NCBI GenBank assembly: GCA_003254885.1 | Contig: QANT01009106.1 | Coordinates: 1-64,000, forward strand | Length of the DNA stretch: 64,000 nt | Direction of reading: 5' to 3' | From: Purshia tridentata | Lineage: Eukaryota; Streptophyta; Magnoliopsida; Rosales; Rosaceae | Part shown: positions 9,066 through 22,000 of the stretch, one piece after another | How the letters are laid out: each line of letters begins with the position of its first letter | How positions within the stretch are numbered: position 1 is the stretch's first letter | Notes under the pieces: generated by a model | Database searches by the model: none | The model's input: the letters and a program-made list of their open reading frames with translations, nothing else | Told to the model about the DNA's origin: nothing | Program-made: the position numbers and the translations under genes

Positions 9066-12000
9066 CCTTAATAAGCTATTAACAAATTCTCTATCTTCTC
9101 ACCTAAGATAAACACAAGCAGATTAGGACATATATCATAGTTCCTGACATCTAAGACATGGGCAAACACCTTTGAAAATCCTGTATGAACAAATTCATTG
9201 GACAAAACCAAACTGAGTTGTAGTTTGGCACACTAGATGAGGAGATTCAAATAATAAACTACTTATTGGCTATCATTAAAGAAATCTAATTGGACAGAGA
9301 AAGAAGCATATAGCCATGACGAGCAACTCATTCTAACAGCATGTTGGCATCATTGTGAGAAATCCTAGAATTACGTACTTTCACAATTTAGGTAACATAA
9401 GACCCTGGTTTATATTAGAAGTAATATCAATTATTTAAATATGAAGCAATTATCATATGCAATTAAGAAGCACACTAAACAGGAACATCATACACAATTA
9501 TTACTATTATTATAATTTTTGAAAATAAATATGTTAAAAGTAAATACCAATGCCTTACACAACTTAAATCTAGTCACTCAAGTTAATAATACATATGGCC
9601 TAGTACTAATGCTCTCAAATGGAGAAAGGATGTTGTACATTTTCAGGTTAACACATTAGTAAATTACTTAACCAATTCATTTTAGGAGAGGATGAAGCTA
9701 GCATTATTAAACATTCTTCAATTCAGTTTACCAATATGCGAACTATCACTGAACCATTATTAATATTGCTTACAAGGTGAAGCACTACTCACCAAGTTGT
9801 CAGAATTTGTGTGAGATGCATAGTAGAGGTTCAAACAGAAGGCTAGCCTTTCATCATGCGATGGTTGCTAATGGTTTACTCAGTGAAATTCTAGAACCTG
9901 CATTTGGGAGAAGGAATTAACTTAAACATAAGTTCATATCACTTAAACACACACAATATAAGAAGTTTCAGACTTAAAATGTTTTTTAGAAAATTTTTTT
10001 TAATAAAAGAAAAAGGGAACTGGCACCAATCCAACCACTTCATATTATACATTGTAAATCAACTTAGGGAAACTTTCTACATATATCTAAAGGAATTAGC
10101 ATCTTAATAAGCTAATGAAAATGATTATCTAATTCAATTAGCATCCTATTTAATATTGAAAAACTTGCAAACTAATTTTTTTTTCATTTGTATTATATTT
10201 GGTTGCTAAGAAAACTGTGTAATGCAAAAAATAAATGCAGCAAACCATGTTATCGATCTTTAACAAGCTTCAGGGGAGCGAGGATCAAGACTCCTAGAGC
10301 AGAGCAGAGCTCTTTCAGTGATGGTGATTGTTTTATGAAAGTTAAAAAATAAAATAAAATATGAGCTAATGTAATAATTAAGTTGGTTGGTGCCAAATTT
10401 TTTGTTGTGGAAAATTATGCTTTCCCACCTTTCATTTTTCTTGTTCACTTATTAATATCTAAAAAAGGATGATAGACACACCAAAAATCTAAAATGCCAG
10501 CAGAAAAAGCTACAATGACATGCACATCCTCACTTCAGTCACTTTGTAGAAGGCTACATATGTATACATGTAAATCTTGCTAGGATTGTATGATGAAATA
10601 TACCATAAATAGAAAAAGACAAAGAAAGAAGGATTGTACTATTATTAGAAGTAATCGGGATTCAACAAAGTGGGATTTTTCTACCACCACCTTTTATTAG
10701 TTTTCATAAAAATTTCCAACTCACTGCCTTCCTTCCACCAACCTCTATATCCATGCATTAATTACAGCACTCAAGATAACTAAATCCACACTTTTTCATT
10801 AGTGTTTCTACCCATGACTCCACTCCATAAATTATATTCTGTGTGCAGTATGATAAAAAACAATAGTATTGGTTGAGTATACAATTTTTTGAGTGATTGG
10901 AGTCCTAACTTCTTTTATACTTTTGAGTCAATAACTATATAACTGTTACTAAGCAATTAGTTCAATCAATGTGGGGCTAATGCTTTTTTGTTTGTTTTTC
11001 GAAGATTAAAATACTTTGAAAAATGCTACCATACATGAACAAAAATTTGTACAAAGGTAAATATATTGAAGTTAATTTAGAGTCTAAAAACTACGTCAAT
11101 GAACAAAAATCAGAAAAATGGATTATTTGGATTGATCATAAATAATTGCAACAATGCAATCACTAAGTACAAACGAAAGACAAAAGATTGAAAGATAGAA
11201 ATAAAAGCCTAATGATAAAAATAAAAAGTAGACTCAAAAGGTTCATTTCAAATGTCTGCTCCCCTTCTGATTGCTAGTGAAACTAAAAGTCTCTTTGTAC
11301 ATTATTTGTCCATATAAGCAAGTACGGGACTTGGAAAATGTCTGATATGTGTTTGATTGTTTGGATTATATTATATCAAGGTACGACATCCCCTAATCAA
11401 CAAAACTTCACCATTCTCTTATCTTAATTAATTAAACACCATATTAATTTGGAAGGATATCTAACTAAAGAACCCAAAGCACACATAATAGAATATATTT
11501 GCAGGCATGCACACAGAAAATAAAGACAGAGCGATGCATAACTTATATAGTTAGCCAATTTAAATAAAAAGATGCATAACCAAATGAAAGCATAGAGAAA
11601 TACGTACCTGAAATTGAGAAGGCCAAATGCAAGACCAGGTTAGGAGGTCTGTTGTTCTATGCCATGGGTTTTGGAAAAAAAAAAGGCCCTGATGAATGGA
11701 TTGTTGAATTGACTCAAGGACAGTGGTTGATTAACTCCTAATATTGAACACTCAGCGAGATGGTGGTCGATGAAGACAACTGCAGGACCGTGGTTGATTA
11801 GGACTAGGTGGTCGATTAAGATAGTGGTCCTTTAAGACAGTGGTCCATTAAGACTGGTGGTCGGTGTCGGACGGTGGGTTTTGAAGCTTATAGTGAGAAT
11901 TTCAGAGAAACAGCAGTGAGAGGATGAATATATATTGGTGAAGATGAAATTGTCAGAGAAATGGTACGAGGATGGATGTTGGTAAAGATGAAATTGTGAG

Positions 12001-12119
12001 AGTGTGGTGATAGAAAGAGAGAGTGTGGCTGAGTGTGGTGGTAGGTGAGGCACATATTTCCGCGAAATTTTTTCTCCCGCCCGTTGGAGGCAAATATATA
12101 GGATGAAATTTTTTTAATT
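9066..12119 (-). other. CACTA 5' leader / promoter region, AT-rich, no gene
   Basis: About 3 kb between the transposase start and the subterminal repeats. No open frame here resembles a known protein. The minus strand has a strong donor-like site (CAG|GTACGTA, 11608/11607), which with the acceptor near 9107 could bound a long 5'-UTR intron; that is inference. A degenerate minisatellite lies at 11725-11868, followed by a direct repeat of about 45 bp around 11914-12000. Confidence 0.5.
11725..11868. repeat. Degenerate short tandem repeat in the CACTA leader
   Basis: About seven imperfect copies of a 16-20 bp unit related to gtggtcgattaagac. The copies vary in spacing and in the trinucleotide after gtgg. 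Such repeats near a CACTA 5' end may act with the subterminal motifs, but nothing in the sequence shows a role. Confidence 0.6.
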
Positions 12120-12450
12120 CTCTTTGTTTTCTAAGGCGTTGAAAGAGTGCCGTAGAACTAGTATCCATGGCACTATTTCTTTTGCCATTAATTTTATGAC
12201 GTTTTTGAGTGGTCATGGTTTATTCAAAGTATCCATGCCAATAAAAAAAGGTCATCCCTTTTTTCAATTTTTATGGCACAGTATTCACGTCATTGTTTCA
12301 TTATCCAATGGCTTTTTTGATTGACTGTCATAAATAAAAACCTATATGTTGCATTTCATGGCATTTTATTTTAAAACGTCATAATAGTGCATTTTCATGA
12401 CATTGAATTTTAAAATGCCATTATTCAAATGTCATGAAAAGTCAACTTTA
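12120..12450. repeat. CACTA subterminal repeat block
   Basis: About fourteen copies of a short motif in both orientations (atggca/atgaca/acgtca and complements tgccat/tgtcat/tgacgt), often flanked by tttaaaat or runs of T, packed into about 330 bp next to the terminus. Arrays of this kind are the binding sites for the element's own TnpA-type protein in En/Spm relatives. That this motif is the binding site here is inference. Confidence 0.75.
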
Positions 12451-12458
12451 TTGTAGTG
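12446..12458 (-). repeat. CACTA terminal inverted repeat (right end)
   Basis: The minus strand reads CACTACAATAAAG from 12458. The CACTA pentamer, the adjacent subterminal motifs and the abrupt switch to gypsy coding sequence at 12461 together fix this as the element boundary. Confidence 0.85.
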
Positions 12459-12460
12459 CT

Positions 12461-12580
12461 TATGGAGCCATAAAAATCAAGAACCTCCAACATGGGATGA
12501 TGTTCACGGTAAATGGTCATCGCCTCAAGCGATATTTGGAATCTGAAGTGGATTTGGAGGAGGAGAACATCGCATTTTAG
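12461..12580 (+). pseudogene. Gypsy polyprotein C-terminal end
   Basis: Forty codons to a TAG, reading YGAIKIKN then MFTVNGHRLKRYLE, the conserved tail behind integrase in Tat/Athila-type gypsy elements (VNG-x-RLK). The upstream part is displaced beyond the CACTA element, outside the window. Confidence 0.72.
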
Positions 12581-14379
12581 TGAATAATTTGTCTGACTAA
12601 AGACGTAAAACTAAGCGCTACTGGGAGGCAACCCAAAATTTGGAGGACAAAACCAAATGCATGGCACGAAGGTTTGCCTCAGTTTCCTGTAGTTGAAAGT
12701 TTTTTGTCTTTTCATTGCTTTTCCCTTCTTTATTTGAGCCTTGTAGGCACAGTTCTTTAAACATTGAGGACAATGTTTGATTTTAGTTTGAGGGGAAAGG
12801 CTTTAATTTTTTTTTTCTTTTGAAAAAAAAAAAAAAGTTTTGTTTTAGACTCCAAAAAACCCTAAAACTCAATCCTAATTGCATTAGGGTTGCTCTTTCG
12901 AGTACTATATTAAAAGGCAATTCCTTGAGGGTTGGTTCAATTTCAATTTGGATTTAACTCTCTAGGGTTCTTGCAACATGTGTTTTTAGGTTTCCCAACT
13001 CTTGACATGATTGTACATGTTATCACTTATAACCTTGTTCATTTGATATTACATATTTATTTAATAATTCCATGTGATCTATATTTCCTTTTTATGAACT
13101 TGTGTAGTGATATGCATGTTAAGTGTGTTTTATACTTGTTAGAATAGACTAATGACCTATGTGAGCTTTTGAGCCTGTTCTTTAATTCGTGAGTGTGCAC
13201 GCCATTTTGATCTTATTGTTTGTCATTTAAGTCGTCGTTTTGATCTCATTATTCATTCATTTGGTCATACACTTGAAATGCACATAATTTGAAACATTTT
13301 TGTTAGAACTTCTCTCTTATTCTTTTTGAAGCATTTAGAGATTACATTATGTCAAGGAGGTGATTTTAGGCCATGTTTGTTTACCCTTTTAGCCTAAAAA
13401 CCAACCACACTGTTGCACCACTAGATAGCCACTTTGAGTCTTAATTAGCCTTTTCTTGGTCACCAAACACCCTTACTTAACCCTAAGTTTGGGGGAGCTA
13501 CACTCCCTATCCCGTTTACCTTATACTATGGTTTTTGGTTACATAAGAACTAGAAGGTGCAAAATAAGTGATTATGCATGACTTGAAGCAAAAGACAAGA
13601 AGAAGTGCTCAAAAGACTATGCCGATTCCAAGAAAGAAGAAAAAGAAACAAGCTAACAAAAGAAGAAGCTTATGGCAGATGAAAAGAGGGCGGAAAGTTC
13701 AAAATTCGAGTTATGAAGTGCAAATAAGTAAGGTATGCCCTAACTGTGTTACAAATTCCATAGTACTAGCCATTGTGTTTTCCTTCCATTTCAATACCAT
13801 ACCTAAACCTAAGCCTTCATCTCAACCCATAAAAGTCCTTTATGATCCGAGGTAAGGTGTAACCCTTTGGTGTGGAGATTAAATAAGAGAGAAGCTTATG
13901 ACTAGTGATTCCATTTCAAGTTCATTGGCATTCATTCATGAGATCACACTCTTTCTATTTGTGCCTTGTTTATTCAATGCTAATATGTTAACTTGTATAT
14001 ATTATTCTCACATTATCTGAGAGCACACAAATCAACCCAATTTTTGAGTGTTTATTGCTGAGAGTATGCCTAGTGAGGATTGGAGTTGAATTTAATTCAT
14101 ATATAACATGTCTTGACTGTTTATCTAACACATAGGTTTATGCAAAGGATAGTATAGAGGACAATGTAGAGGTAAGGTGTGCATTGTAGCTATCTCTTGA
14201 ATTCGATGAATAATTGGTATATGTGCCTTGCTAGTGATAATTGACAATAGCCAAACCTAGAACGCTAGAACTTGGCGTTTTGTGTGTTTTTGCTTTGTTT
14301 GTGTGTTTTGTAGGTCAAAGGAGGCAATTATGAAGAAAGAGGCTAAAAGAGCCAAAATTGGACAATTTTTTATCAAACT

Positions 14380-14620
14380 AGGAAAATTGAAGAAAGCCTA
14401 ATCGAACTAAGGAAGTTGAAATCCTACTCAAACAAGGAATCCTAGCCAAACCAAGAAAATCATAAGTGTCCAGGGTCAGAAAAGGAAATCCTAGTTGGAC
14501 TAGGAAAGGTGAACCCTAGTTGGACTAGAAAAGGGAAATCCTGATTGCACTAGGAAAACCTAATCCTAGTTGCACTAGGAAAACCTAACCCTAGTTGGAC
14601 AAAGTTTCCTAGTGGGACCA
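14380..14620 (+). repeat. Degenerate tandem repeat in gypsy LTR region
   Basis: Imperfect units of about 28-32 bp built on aatcctagttggactaggaaa recur around seven times, clearest at 14483-14600. They lie upstream of the TATA box, a position consistent with U3 enhancer-type repeats; function not shown. Confidence 0.6.
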
Positions 14621-14892
14621 AGGAATGTTTGGTCAAAGTCAAGTGCTCTAGAAGCTTCTAAAGAGTAGTGGGCCACACAACATGAAGTCAATTAGGCAAA
14701 GAGTCAAGTGGATCACTCAAGAGGCATGCGCAAAGTGAAGTGGGCTTAAGTGCCACAAGCCAAAGGGATTAAAAACCCTAAGGGCAGCCGCATGTGCTTA
14801 TGGGCCAAGGCTCTAGGGTTGCCACAAATCCCTAGCCTCCAAAACCTAATTTTTAGTGTTTTCATTTTCCCTCTTCTCCAAGGAAAGCTTCC

Positions 14893-14902
14893 CTATATAA
14901 AC
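14893..14902 (+). promoter_or_regulatory. Probable TATA box of gypsy LTR
   Basis: ctatataaac about 55 bp before an A/G-rich stretch that would be R/U5. It is a canonical plant TATA match in a region otherwise identified as LTR. No transcript evidence. Confidence 0.45.
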
Positions 14903-16029
14903 CCCATTATGCCTCAGAATTGGGGATTAACTTTTGCACAAAAATTCATAATTTAGAGAAAGAGAAGAGAGGGGAATTCGGCCAGCCAAGATGAGTAGAA
15001 GCATGGCCGTGCCGTTACCTTGCCCATGCCGGCCAAGGAAGAGGAGATGCTGCCCTTGCTGTCGAGCACCACTACCGCCGCCGCTACTGCCTTGCCCCCG
15101 CCGCTGCTTCTTTGCCACTACTCTACCTTGCTACCACGGCTTACTTCCTTTTCCTTCTCAATTTTCTTTAGTTTTAATTATGCTTTTGAGGATTTTATTG
15201 TTAAGTATGTCTAGGTAAACTTACAGCTAAGACTAGGATGAAGCCCTAGTCATGCTACCTAATTTTCTTGTGGATTGTTGAATTTCAATACATATATGTT
15301 TATAAATCTTGGATCTTTGTTTAAATTAATTCTATTAGTGTGGCACCTTTGACTGATCACCTTAGGTTAAATGCATCTAGATTATGTTGTAAAATTAAAT
15401 AAGCTCAAAAGGATGATAATTTCAATAAGCAGCAGGGAGATGTCCTAAGAAAATATCTTTGGGTGAAGCAATCATAGATTTGCACCGTGTACATTGTTTT
15501 GGAAAGGTGGTCCATGTGTTTGACATCTTCATAGAACTTAATGACTCTTGCATGGGTGATTGCCCTAGTTTATCTAGGAACATGCACGTTAACTTGCTAG
15601 GGTAGGCCGGATAAGCTCTTAGCACATGCATAAGGAAGGTATAACACCAAAATGAAATAGCCAAAGCTTTTGGTAGTCAAACTTTATGAACATACATATT
15701 ATTGATTGGATGTAATCCATAGGAATGGAAGGTAGTGTGCTAGTGGTGTAATCCGAACCCTAGTGCTTCGATTATATTGATTTTGATTATTATCTTGCAC
15801 GTTATTTTCATTAGTTTATAGAACCCTTTTCAAACCCCCCTAATTGTGTGCGTGAGTAGTGCTTGGTTTAACTGAAATTAGTTCCAGTGGTAATTTATAC
15901 ATCAATACTCTTCTCTGAGGGATCAACCTCGTTATTTGCATGTCTTGCTACTTTGCAACTCGTGCACTTGTGAGTAGATTAGAGCTCTGATTTTACCACT
16001 TTATTTTTGCTCTAATAAAACATACAACA

Positions 16030-19000
16030 GAATGCTAATCCAAGCAAGAAAAAGTGATTCTCCATGTCTTTTTTGCCAATCGAGCACGTTTTGGTGCATC
16101 TATAATGAAATTAGACTTAGTGTGCCTCGAAATGACTTATTCGTGCATTCTTTACATCTAAACTAGTTCATTTGCGCTAGACAGCTAATCCAAGCATGAG
16201 AAAGTGGTTCCCCATGTGTTTCTTGTCATCCGAACATGTTTTGGTGCGACCTTAAACAAATTGGATTACCTATGCACCGAAATGACGTATTCGTGTATTC
16301 TTAACCTAGAAGTGTTCTTTAGGGGTAGAACGCTCATCAAGACATGAGAAAGTGGTTCCCTATGTCTTTCCTGCCAACCAAACACGTTTTGGTGCAACTT
16401 TAACCAAATTTGACTTGGTGTGCGCTGAAATGACGTTTTCGTGTGTTCTTAACACATAAAGTTGTTCTCTAAGGCTAGCACTGTAATCGAGACATGAGAA
16501 AGTGCTTCCCCATGCCTCTTTTGCCAACTGGGCACGTTTTGGTGCATTTTGGATGAAATTACACTAAGTATGCACCGAAATGACGTTTTTGTCCCATCCT
16601 AACACGAAATGTGCTTCTTTTTGGCTAGAACGCTAATCCAAGCATGGAAAAGTGCTTCCCCAGGTCTTTCTTGCCAACCAACAGTGTTTTTGTGCAACAT
16701 TAACCAAATTATACTCAGTGTGCACCAAAATGACGTTTTCGTGCATTCTTGACACCTGAAGTGGTCTTTTAGGGCTAGCACGCTAATCAACACATGAGAA
16801 AGATCTTCCCCACATCTTTCTTGCCAACCAGGCATGTTTTGGTGCAACTTAAAATAAATTGGGCTCAGCATGCACCGAAAAGACATATTTGAGCATTCTT
16901 AACACCTACAGTGGTTTATTTGGGCTAGAACGCTAATCCAAGGATGAAAAAGTGATTGCCCATGTCTTTTTTGCCAATCAAGTACGTTTGGTGCATCTAT
17001 AACAAAATTGGACTTACTGTGCGCCGAAATGACTTGTTCGTGCATTCTTTAAACCTAAACTAATTCATTTGGGCTAGAAAGCTAATCCAAGCATGAGAAA
17101 GTACTTCCCCGTGTATTTCTTGCCAACCGAACATGTTTTTGTGCAAATTTAACCAAATTGGACTCGGTGTGCACTTAAATGAAGTATTCGTGCTTTCTTA
17201 ACACCTAAAGAAGTTCATTTGGGTTAGAACGGAAATTCAAGCATGAGAAAGTGGTTCCCCATGTGCTTCTTGTCATCCAAGCACGTTTTGGTCCGACCTT
17301 AAACAAATTGGCCTACCAGTGCACCGAACTGATGTATTCGTGTATTCTTAATACCTAGAGGAGTTCTTTAGGGCTAGAATGCTAATTTATACATGAGAAA
17401 GTGGTTCCCCATGTCTTTTGTGCCAACCAAGCACGTTTTGGTGTAACTTTAACCAAATTTGACTTAGTGTGCACTGAAATGACGTTTTCGTGCATTATTA
17501 ACACATAAAGTTGTTCTCTAGAACTGGCACGCTAATCGAGACATGAGAAAGTGCTTTCCCATGCCTTGTTCACCAACCAGGCACATTTTGGGGCATTTTA
17601 GATCAAATTACACTGAGTATGCATCGAAATGATGTTTTCGTCCCATCTAACCACGAAATGTGCTTCTTTTTGGCTAGAACGCTAATCTAAGCATGTGAAA
17701 GTGCTTCCCCATGTCTTTCTTGCCAACCAATAGTGTTTTGGTGCATCGTTAGCGAAATTGTGCTCAGTGTGCACAGAAATGACGTTTTTGCGCATTTTTA
17801 GCACCTGAAGTGGTTCTTTTGGTCAACAACGCCATTCAAGACATGAGAAAGGGCTTCCCCATGTCTCTCTTCCCAACCAGGTACGTCTTGGTGCCAATTG
17901 GATGAAGTTACACTAAGTATGCATGAAAACTTCTTAACACGAAATGTGCTTCCTATGAGCTAGAAAACTAATTCAAGAATGATGAGAAAGTGCTTCTACA
18001 AGTCTTTCTTGCCAACCGAGCACGTTTTTGGTGCAACTTTAACCAAATTGCACTCAGTGTGCACTGAAATGACGTTTTCGTGCAACTTTAAACAAATTGG
18101 ACTAAGTGTGCACTGAAATGACGTTTTCGTGCATTCTTAAGACCTAAAGTGGTTCTTTAGGGCTAGCACACTAATCGATGCATGAGAAAGATCTTCCCCA
18201 CGTCTTTCCCGCCAACCAAGCATGTTTTTGTGCAACTTAAAATAAACTAGGCTCAGCGTGCACCGAAAAGACATATTTGAGCATTCTTGACACCTACATT
18301 GGTTCATTTGGGCTAGAACACTAATCCAGGCATGAGAAAGTGATTCCCCTTGTCTTTTTTACCAATTGAGCTCATTTTGGTCCAACTATAACGAAATTGG
18401 ACTTAATGTGCCCCGAAATAACTTGTTCGTGCATTCTTTCCACCTAAACTAGTTCATTTGGGCTAGAAAGCTAATCCAAGCATGAGAAAGTGCTTCCCCT
18501 GTATTTCTTGCCAACTTAACACATTTTTGTGAAACTTTAACCAAATTGGACTTGGTGTGCACTTAAATGAGGTATTCGTGTATTCTTAACACCTAAAGTG
18601 GTTTCTTTGGGTTGGAACGTAAATTCAAACATGAAGTGGTTCCCCATGTGTCTCTTATCATCCAAGCACATTTTGGTTCGACCTTAAACAAATTGGACAA
18701 CTTGTGCACCGAAATGACGTATTCGTGTATTCTTAACACCTAGAGGAGTTCTTTTGGGCTAGAACGCTAATCTTGATATGAGAAAGTGGTTCCCCATGTC
18801 TTTCGTGTCAACCAAGCACGTTTTGGGGCCACTTTAACCAAATTTCACTTAATGTGCATTGAAATGACGTTTTCATGCATTCTTAATACCTAAAGTTGTT
18901 CTCTAGGGCTAGCACACTAATCAAGACATGAGAAAGTGCTTCTCCATGCCTTTTTTGCCAACCAGGCACGTTTTGGTGCATTTTGGATGAAATTCGATTG

Positions 19001-22000
19001 AGTATGCACCGAAATCACGTTTTCGTCCCATCTAAACATGAAATGTGCTTCTTTTCGGCAAGAACGCTAATCCAAGAATGCGAAAGTGCTTTCCAATGTC
19101 TTTCTTGCCAACCAATAGTGTTTTCGTAGAGCGTTAACCGAATTGTACTTAGTGTGCACCGAAATCACGTTTTCGTGCAACTTTAAGCAAATTGGACTAA
19201 GTGTGCACCGAAATGACATTTTCGTGCATTCTTAAGACCTAAAGTGGTTTTTTATAGCTAGCACGCTAATCGAGGCATGAGAAAGATCTTCCCCACGTCC
19301 TTCTTACCAATCAAGCATGTTTTGGTGCAACTTGAAATAAATTGGGCTCAGCATGCACCGTAAAGACATATTTGAGCATTCTTGACACCTACAGTGGTTC
19401 ATTTGGGATAGAACGCTAATCCAAGCATGAGAAAGTGATCCTCCATGTCTTTTTTGCCAATCGAGCACGTTTTGGTGCATCTATAGCGAAATTGGACTTA
19501 GTGTGCCTTGAAATGACTTATTCGTGCATTCTTTACACCTAAACTAGTTCATTTGGGCTACGAAGCTAATCCAAGCATGAGAAAGTGCTTCCCCGTGTAT
19601 TTCTTGCCAACCGAACATGTTTTTGTGCAACTTTAACGAAATTGGACTCGGTGTGCACTTAAATGATGTATTCGTCCGTTCTTAACACCCGAAGTGGTTC
19701 ATTTCGGTTAGAACACAAATTCAAACATGAGAAAGTGGTTCCCCGTCTTGTTATCCGAGCACATTTTGGTACGACCTTAAAGAAATTAGACTACCCCTGT
19801 GCACCAAAATTACGTATTCGTGTATTCTTAACACCTAGAGGAGTTCTTTAGGGCTAGAATGCTAATCGAGACATGAGAAAGTAGTTCCCCATGTATTTCG
19901 TGCCAACCAAGCAAGATTTGGTGCAACTTTAACGAAATTGGACTCGGTGTGCACTTAAATGATGTATTCGTGCGTTCTTAACACCCGAAGTGGTTCATTT
20001 CGGTTAGAACACAAATTCAAACATGTGAAAGTGGTTCCCCGTCTTGTTATCCGAGCACATTTTGGTACGACCTTAAAGAAATTAGACTACCCCTGTGCAC
20101 CAAAATTACGTATTCGTGTATTCTTAACACCTAGAGGAGTTCTTTAGGGCTAGAATGCTAATCAAGACATGAGAAAGTAGTTCCCCATGTCTTTCGTGCC
20201 AACCAAGCAAGATTTGGTGCAACTTTAACCAACTTTGACTTAGTGTGCACTGAAATGACATTTTCGTGCATTCTTAACACATAAAGTTGTTCTCTATGGC
20301 TGGCATGCTAATTGAGAAATGAGAAAGTGCTTCCCATGCGTAACGTTTTGGTGCATTTTGGATGAAATTATATGCCCCAAAATGATGTTTTCCTCCCATC
20401 TCAAAACCAAATGCGCTTCTTTTTGGCTAGAACGCTAATCCAAGCATCGGAAAATGCTTCCCCATGTGTTTCATGCCAACCAATACTATTTTGGTGCAAC
20501 GTTAACCAAATTGTACTCAGTGTGCATCGAAATGATGTTTTCGTGCATTCTTAACACCCAAAGTGGTTCTTTGCGGGTAGCACACTAATCGAGACATGAG
20601 AAAGTGCTTCTCCATGTCTTGTTGACTGAGCACGTTTTGGTGCAACTTCAACCGAATTGGACTCAGTGTGCACCGAAATGACGTAATCCTGTGTTTTTAA
20701 CACCTAAAGTGGTTGTTTGCGCCTAGAAAGTGCTTCCCCATGTCTTTCTTGTAAACAAAGTACGTTTTGGTCCAATTGTATATAAATTTTACTCAGTGCG
20801 CACCGAAATGACATTTTCGTGCATTGTTAGTACCTAAAGTGGTTCTTTTTTTCAAGAACGCCATTCGAGACTTGAGAAAGTGCTTTCCCTTGTCTTTCTT
20901 CCCAACTGGGCATGTTTTGGTGACAGTTAGACGAAGTCACACTGAGTATGCACCGAAATGAAGTTTTCGTTCCTTCTCAACACAAAATGTGCTTCTTGTG
21001 GGCTAGCAAAACTAATTCAAGAATGAGAAAGTGCTCCTCCACGTCTTTCTTGCCAACTGAGCACGTTTTGGTACAACTTTAACCAAATTGCACTCAGTGT
21101 GTACCGAAATGAGATGTTCGTGGAACTTTACGCAAATTGGATGAATTGTGCACTGAAATGATGTATTCGTGCATTCTTAAGACCTAAAGTCGTTCTTTAG
21201 GGCTAGCAAGCTAATTGAGACATGAGAAAGTGCTTCCCCATGTCTTTGCTCCTAACCGGGCACGTTTTGGTGCTAGTTGGATGAAGTGACACTGAGTATG
21301 CACCGAAATGAAGTTTTCTTTCCTTCTTAACCAGAAAGTTGCTTCTTGCGGGCTTGAAAACTAGTTCAAAAATGAGAAAGTGCTTTTCCATGTCTTTCTT
21401 TCCAATCGAGCGCGTTTAGTGTGCACTGAAATGACGTTTTCGTCCATTCTTAACACATAACATTGTTCTCTAGGGCTGGAATGCTAATCGAGACATGAGA
21501 AAGTGCTTCCCCATGCCTCTTTTGGCAACCAGGCATGTTTTGGTGCATTTTGGATGAAATTAGACTGAATATGCACCGAAATGAAGTTTCGTCCCATCTA
21601 AACACGAAATGTGTGTCTTTTTGGCTAGAATGCTAATCAAAGCATGGGAAACTACTACCCCTTGTCTTTCTTGCCAACCAATAGTGTTTTGGTGCAGCGT
21701 TAACCAAATTGTACTTAGTGTGCACTGAAATGATATTTTCGTGCATTCTTAACACCGAAAGTGGTTCTTTGCGGGTAGCACGCTAATCGAGACATGAGAA
21801 AGTGCTTCCCATGTCTTTCATGTTGACCGTGCACGTTTTGGTGTAACTTGAAATAGTTTGGGCTAAGCGTGCACCGAAAAGACATATTTGAGCATTCTTG
21901 ACACCTACAGTGGTTCATTTGGGTCCAAGCATGAGAAAGTGATTTTCCATGTCTTTTTTGCCAATCGAGCATGTTTTAGTGCATCTAGAACGAAATTGGA

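Larger units (their letters stand above)
1..12458 (-). mobile_element. CACTA (En/Spm) DNA transposon, 5' part, interrupted by a copia element
   Basis: The right end at 12458 reads tagtg on the plus strand, so the element begins CACTACAATAAA on the minus strand, the classic CACTA terminus. Behind it lies a block of short subterminal motifs, then about 3 kb of AT-rich leader, then a TNP2-type transposase gene running leftward out of the window. The opposite terminus is not present. CACTA elements make 3-bp target duplications; here the adjacent candidate is ctt (12459-12461), which cannot be confirmed without the left end. The element sits in the tail of a Ty3/gypsy polyprotein and itself hosts a Ty1/copia insertion (553-7304). 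Without the copia insertion about 5.7 kb of CACTA sequence is visible. Confidence 0.88.
12459..16029 (+). mobile_element. Ty3/gypsy (Tat/Athila-like) 3' remnant with probable LTR
   Basis: This is the tail of a gypsy element, interrupted on its left by the CACTA insertion. It starts with the last 40 codons of a polyprotein. It continues with two words typical of the region behind pol in Tat/Athila-type elements: gcgctactgggaggcaaccc at 12615 and a cattgaggacaatg hairpin near 12762, the latter followed by a tagtttgagggg purine run. Further on lie an agtttgggggag run near 13487, a TATA box near 14894 and a CA end at 16029 where satellite begins. The LTR probably occupies the last 1.7-2.5 kb, but its start cannot be fixed from one copy. 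Broken fossil; age not estimable here. Confidence 0.7.

Noticed and set aside
9904-10448. Small open frames in the CACTA leader
   Set aside because: AT-rich, unsupported by homology or splice context; probably chance.
13568-13855. A 95-codon Lys/Arg-rich plus-strand open frame in the gypsy remnant
   Set aside because: It is low complexity and lies in the untranslated stretch between polyprotein end and LTR, with no recognisable domain.
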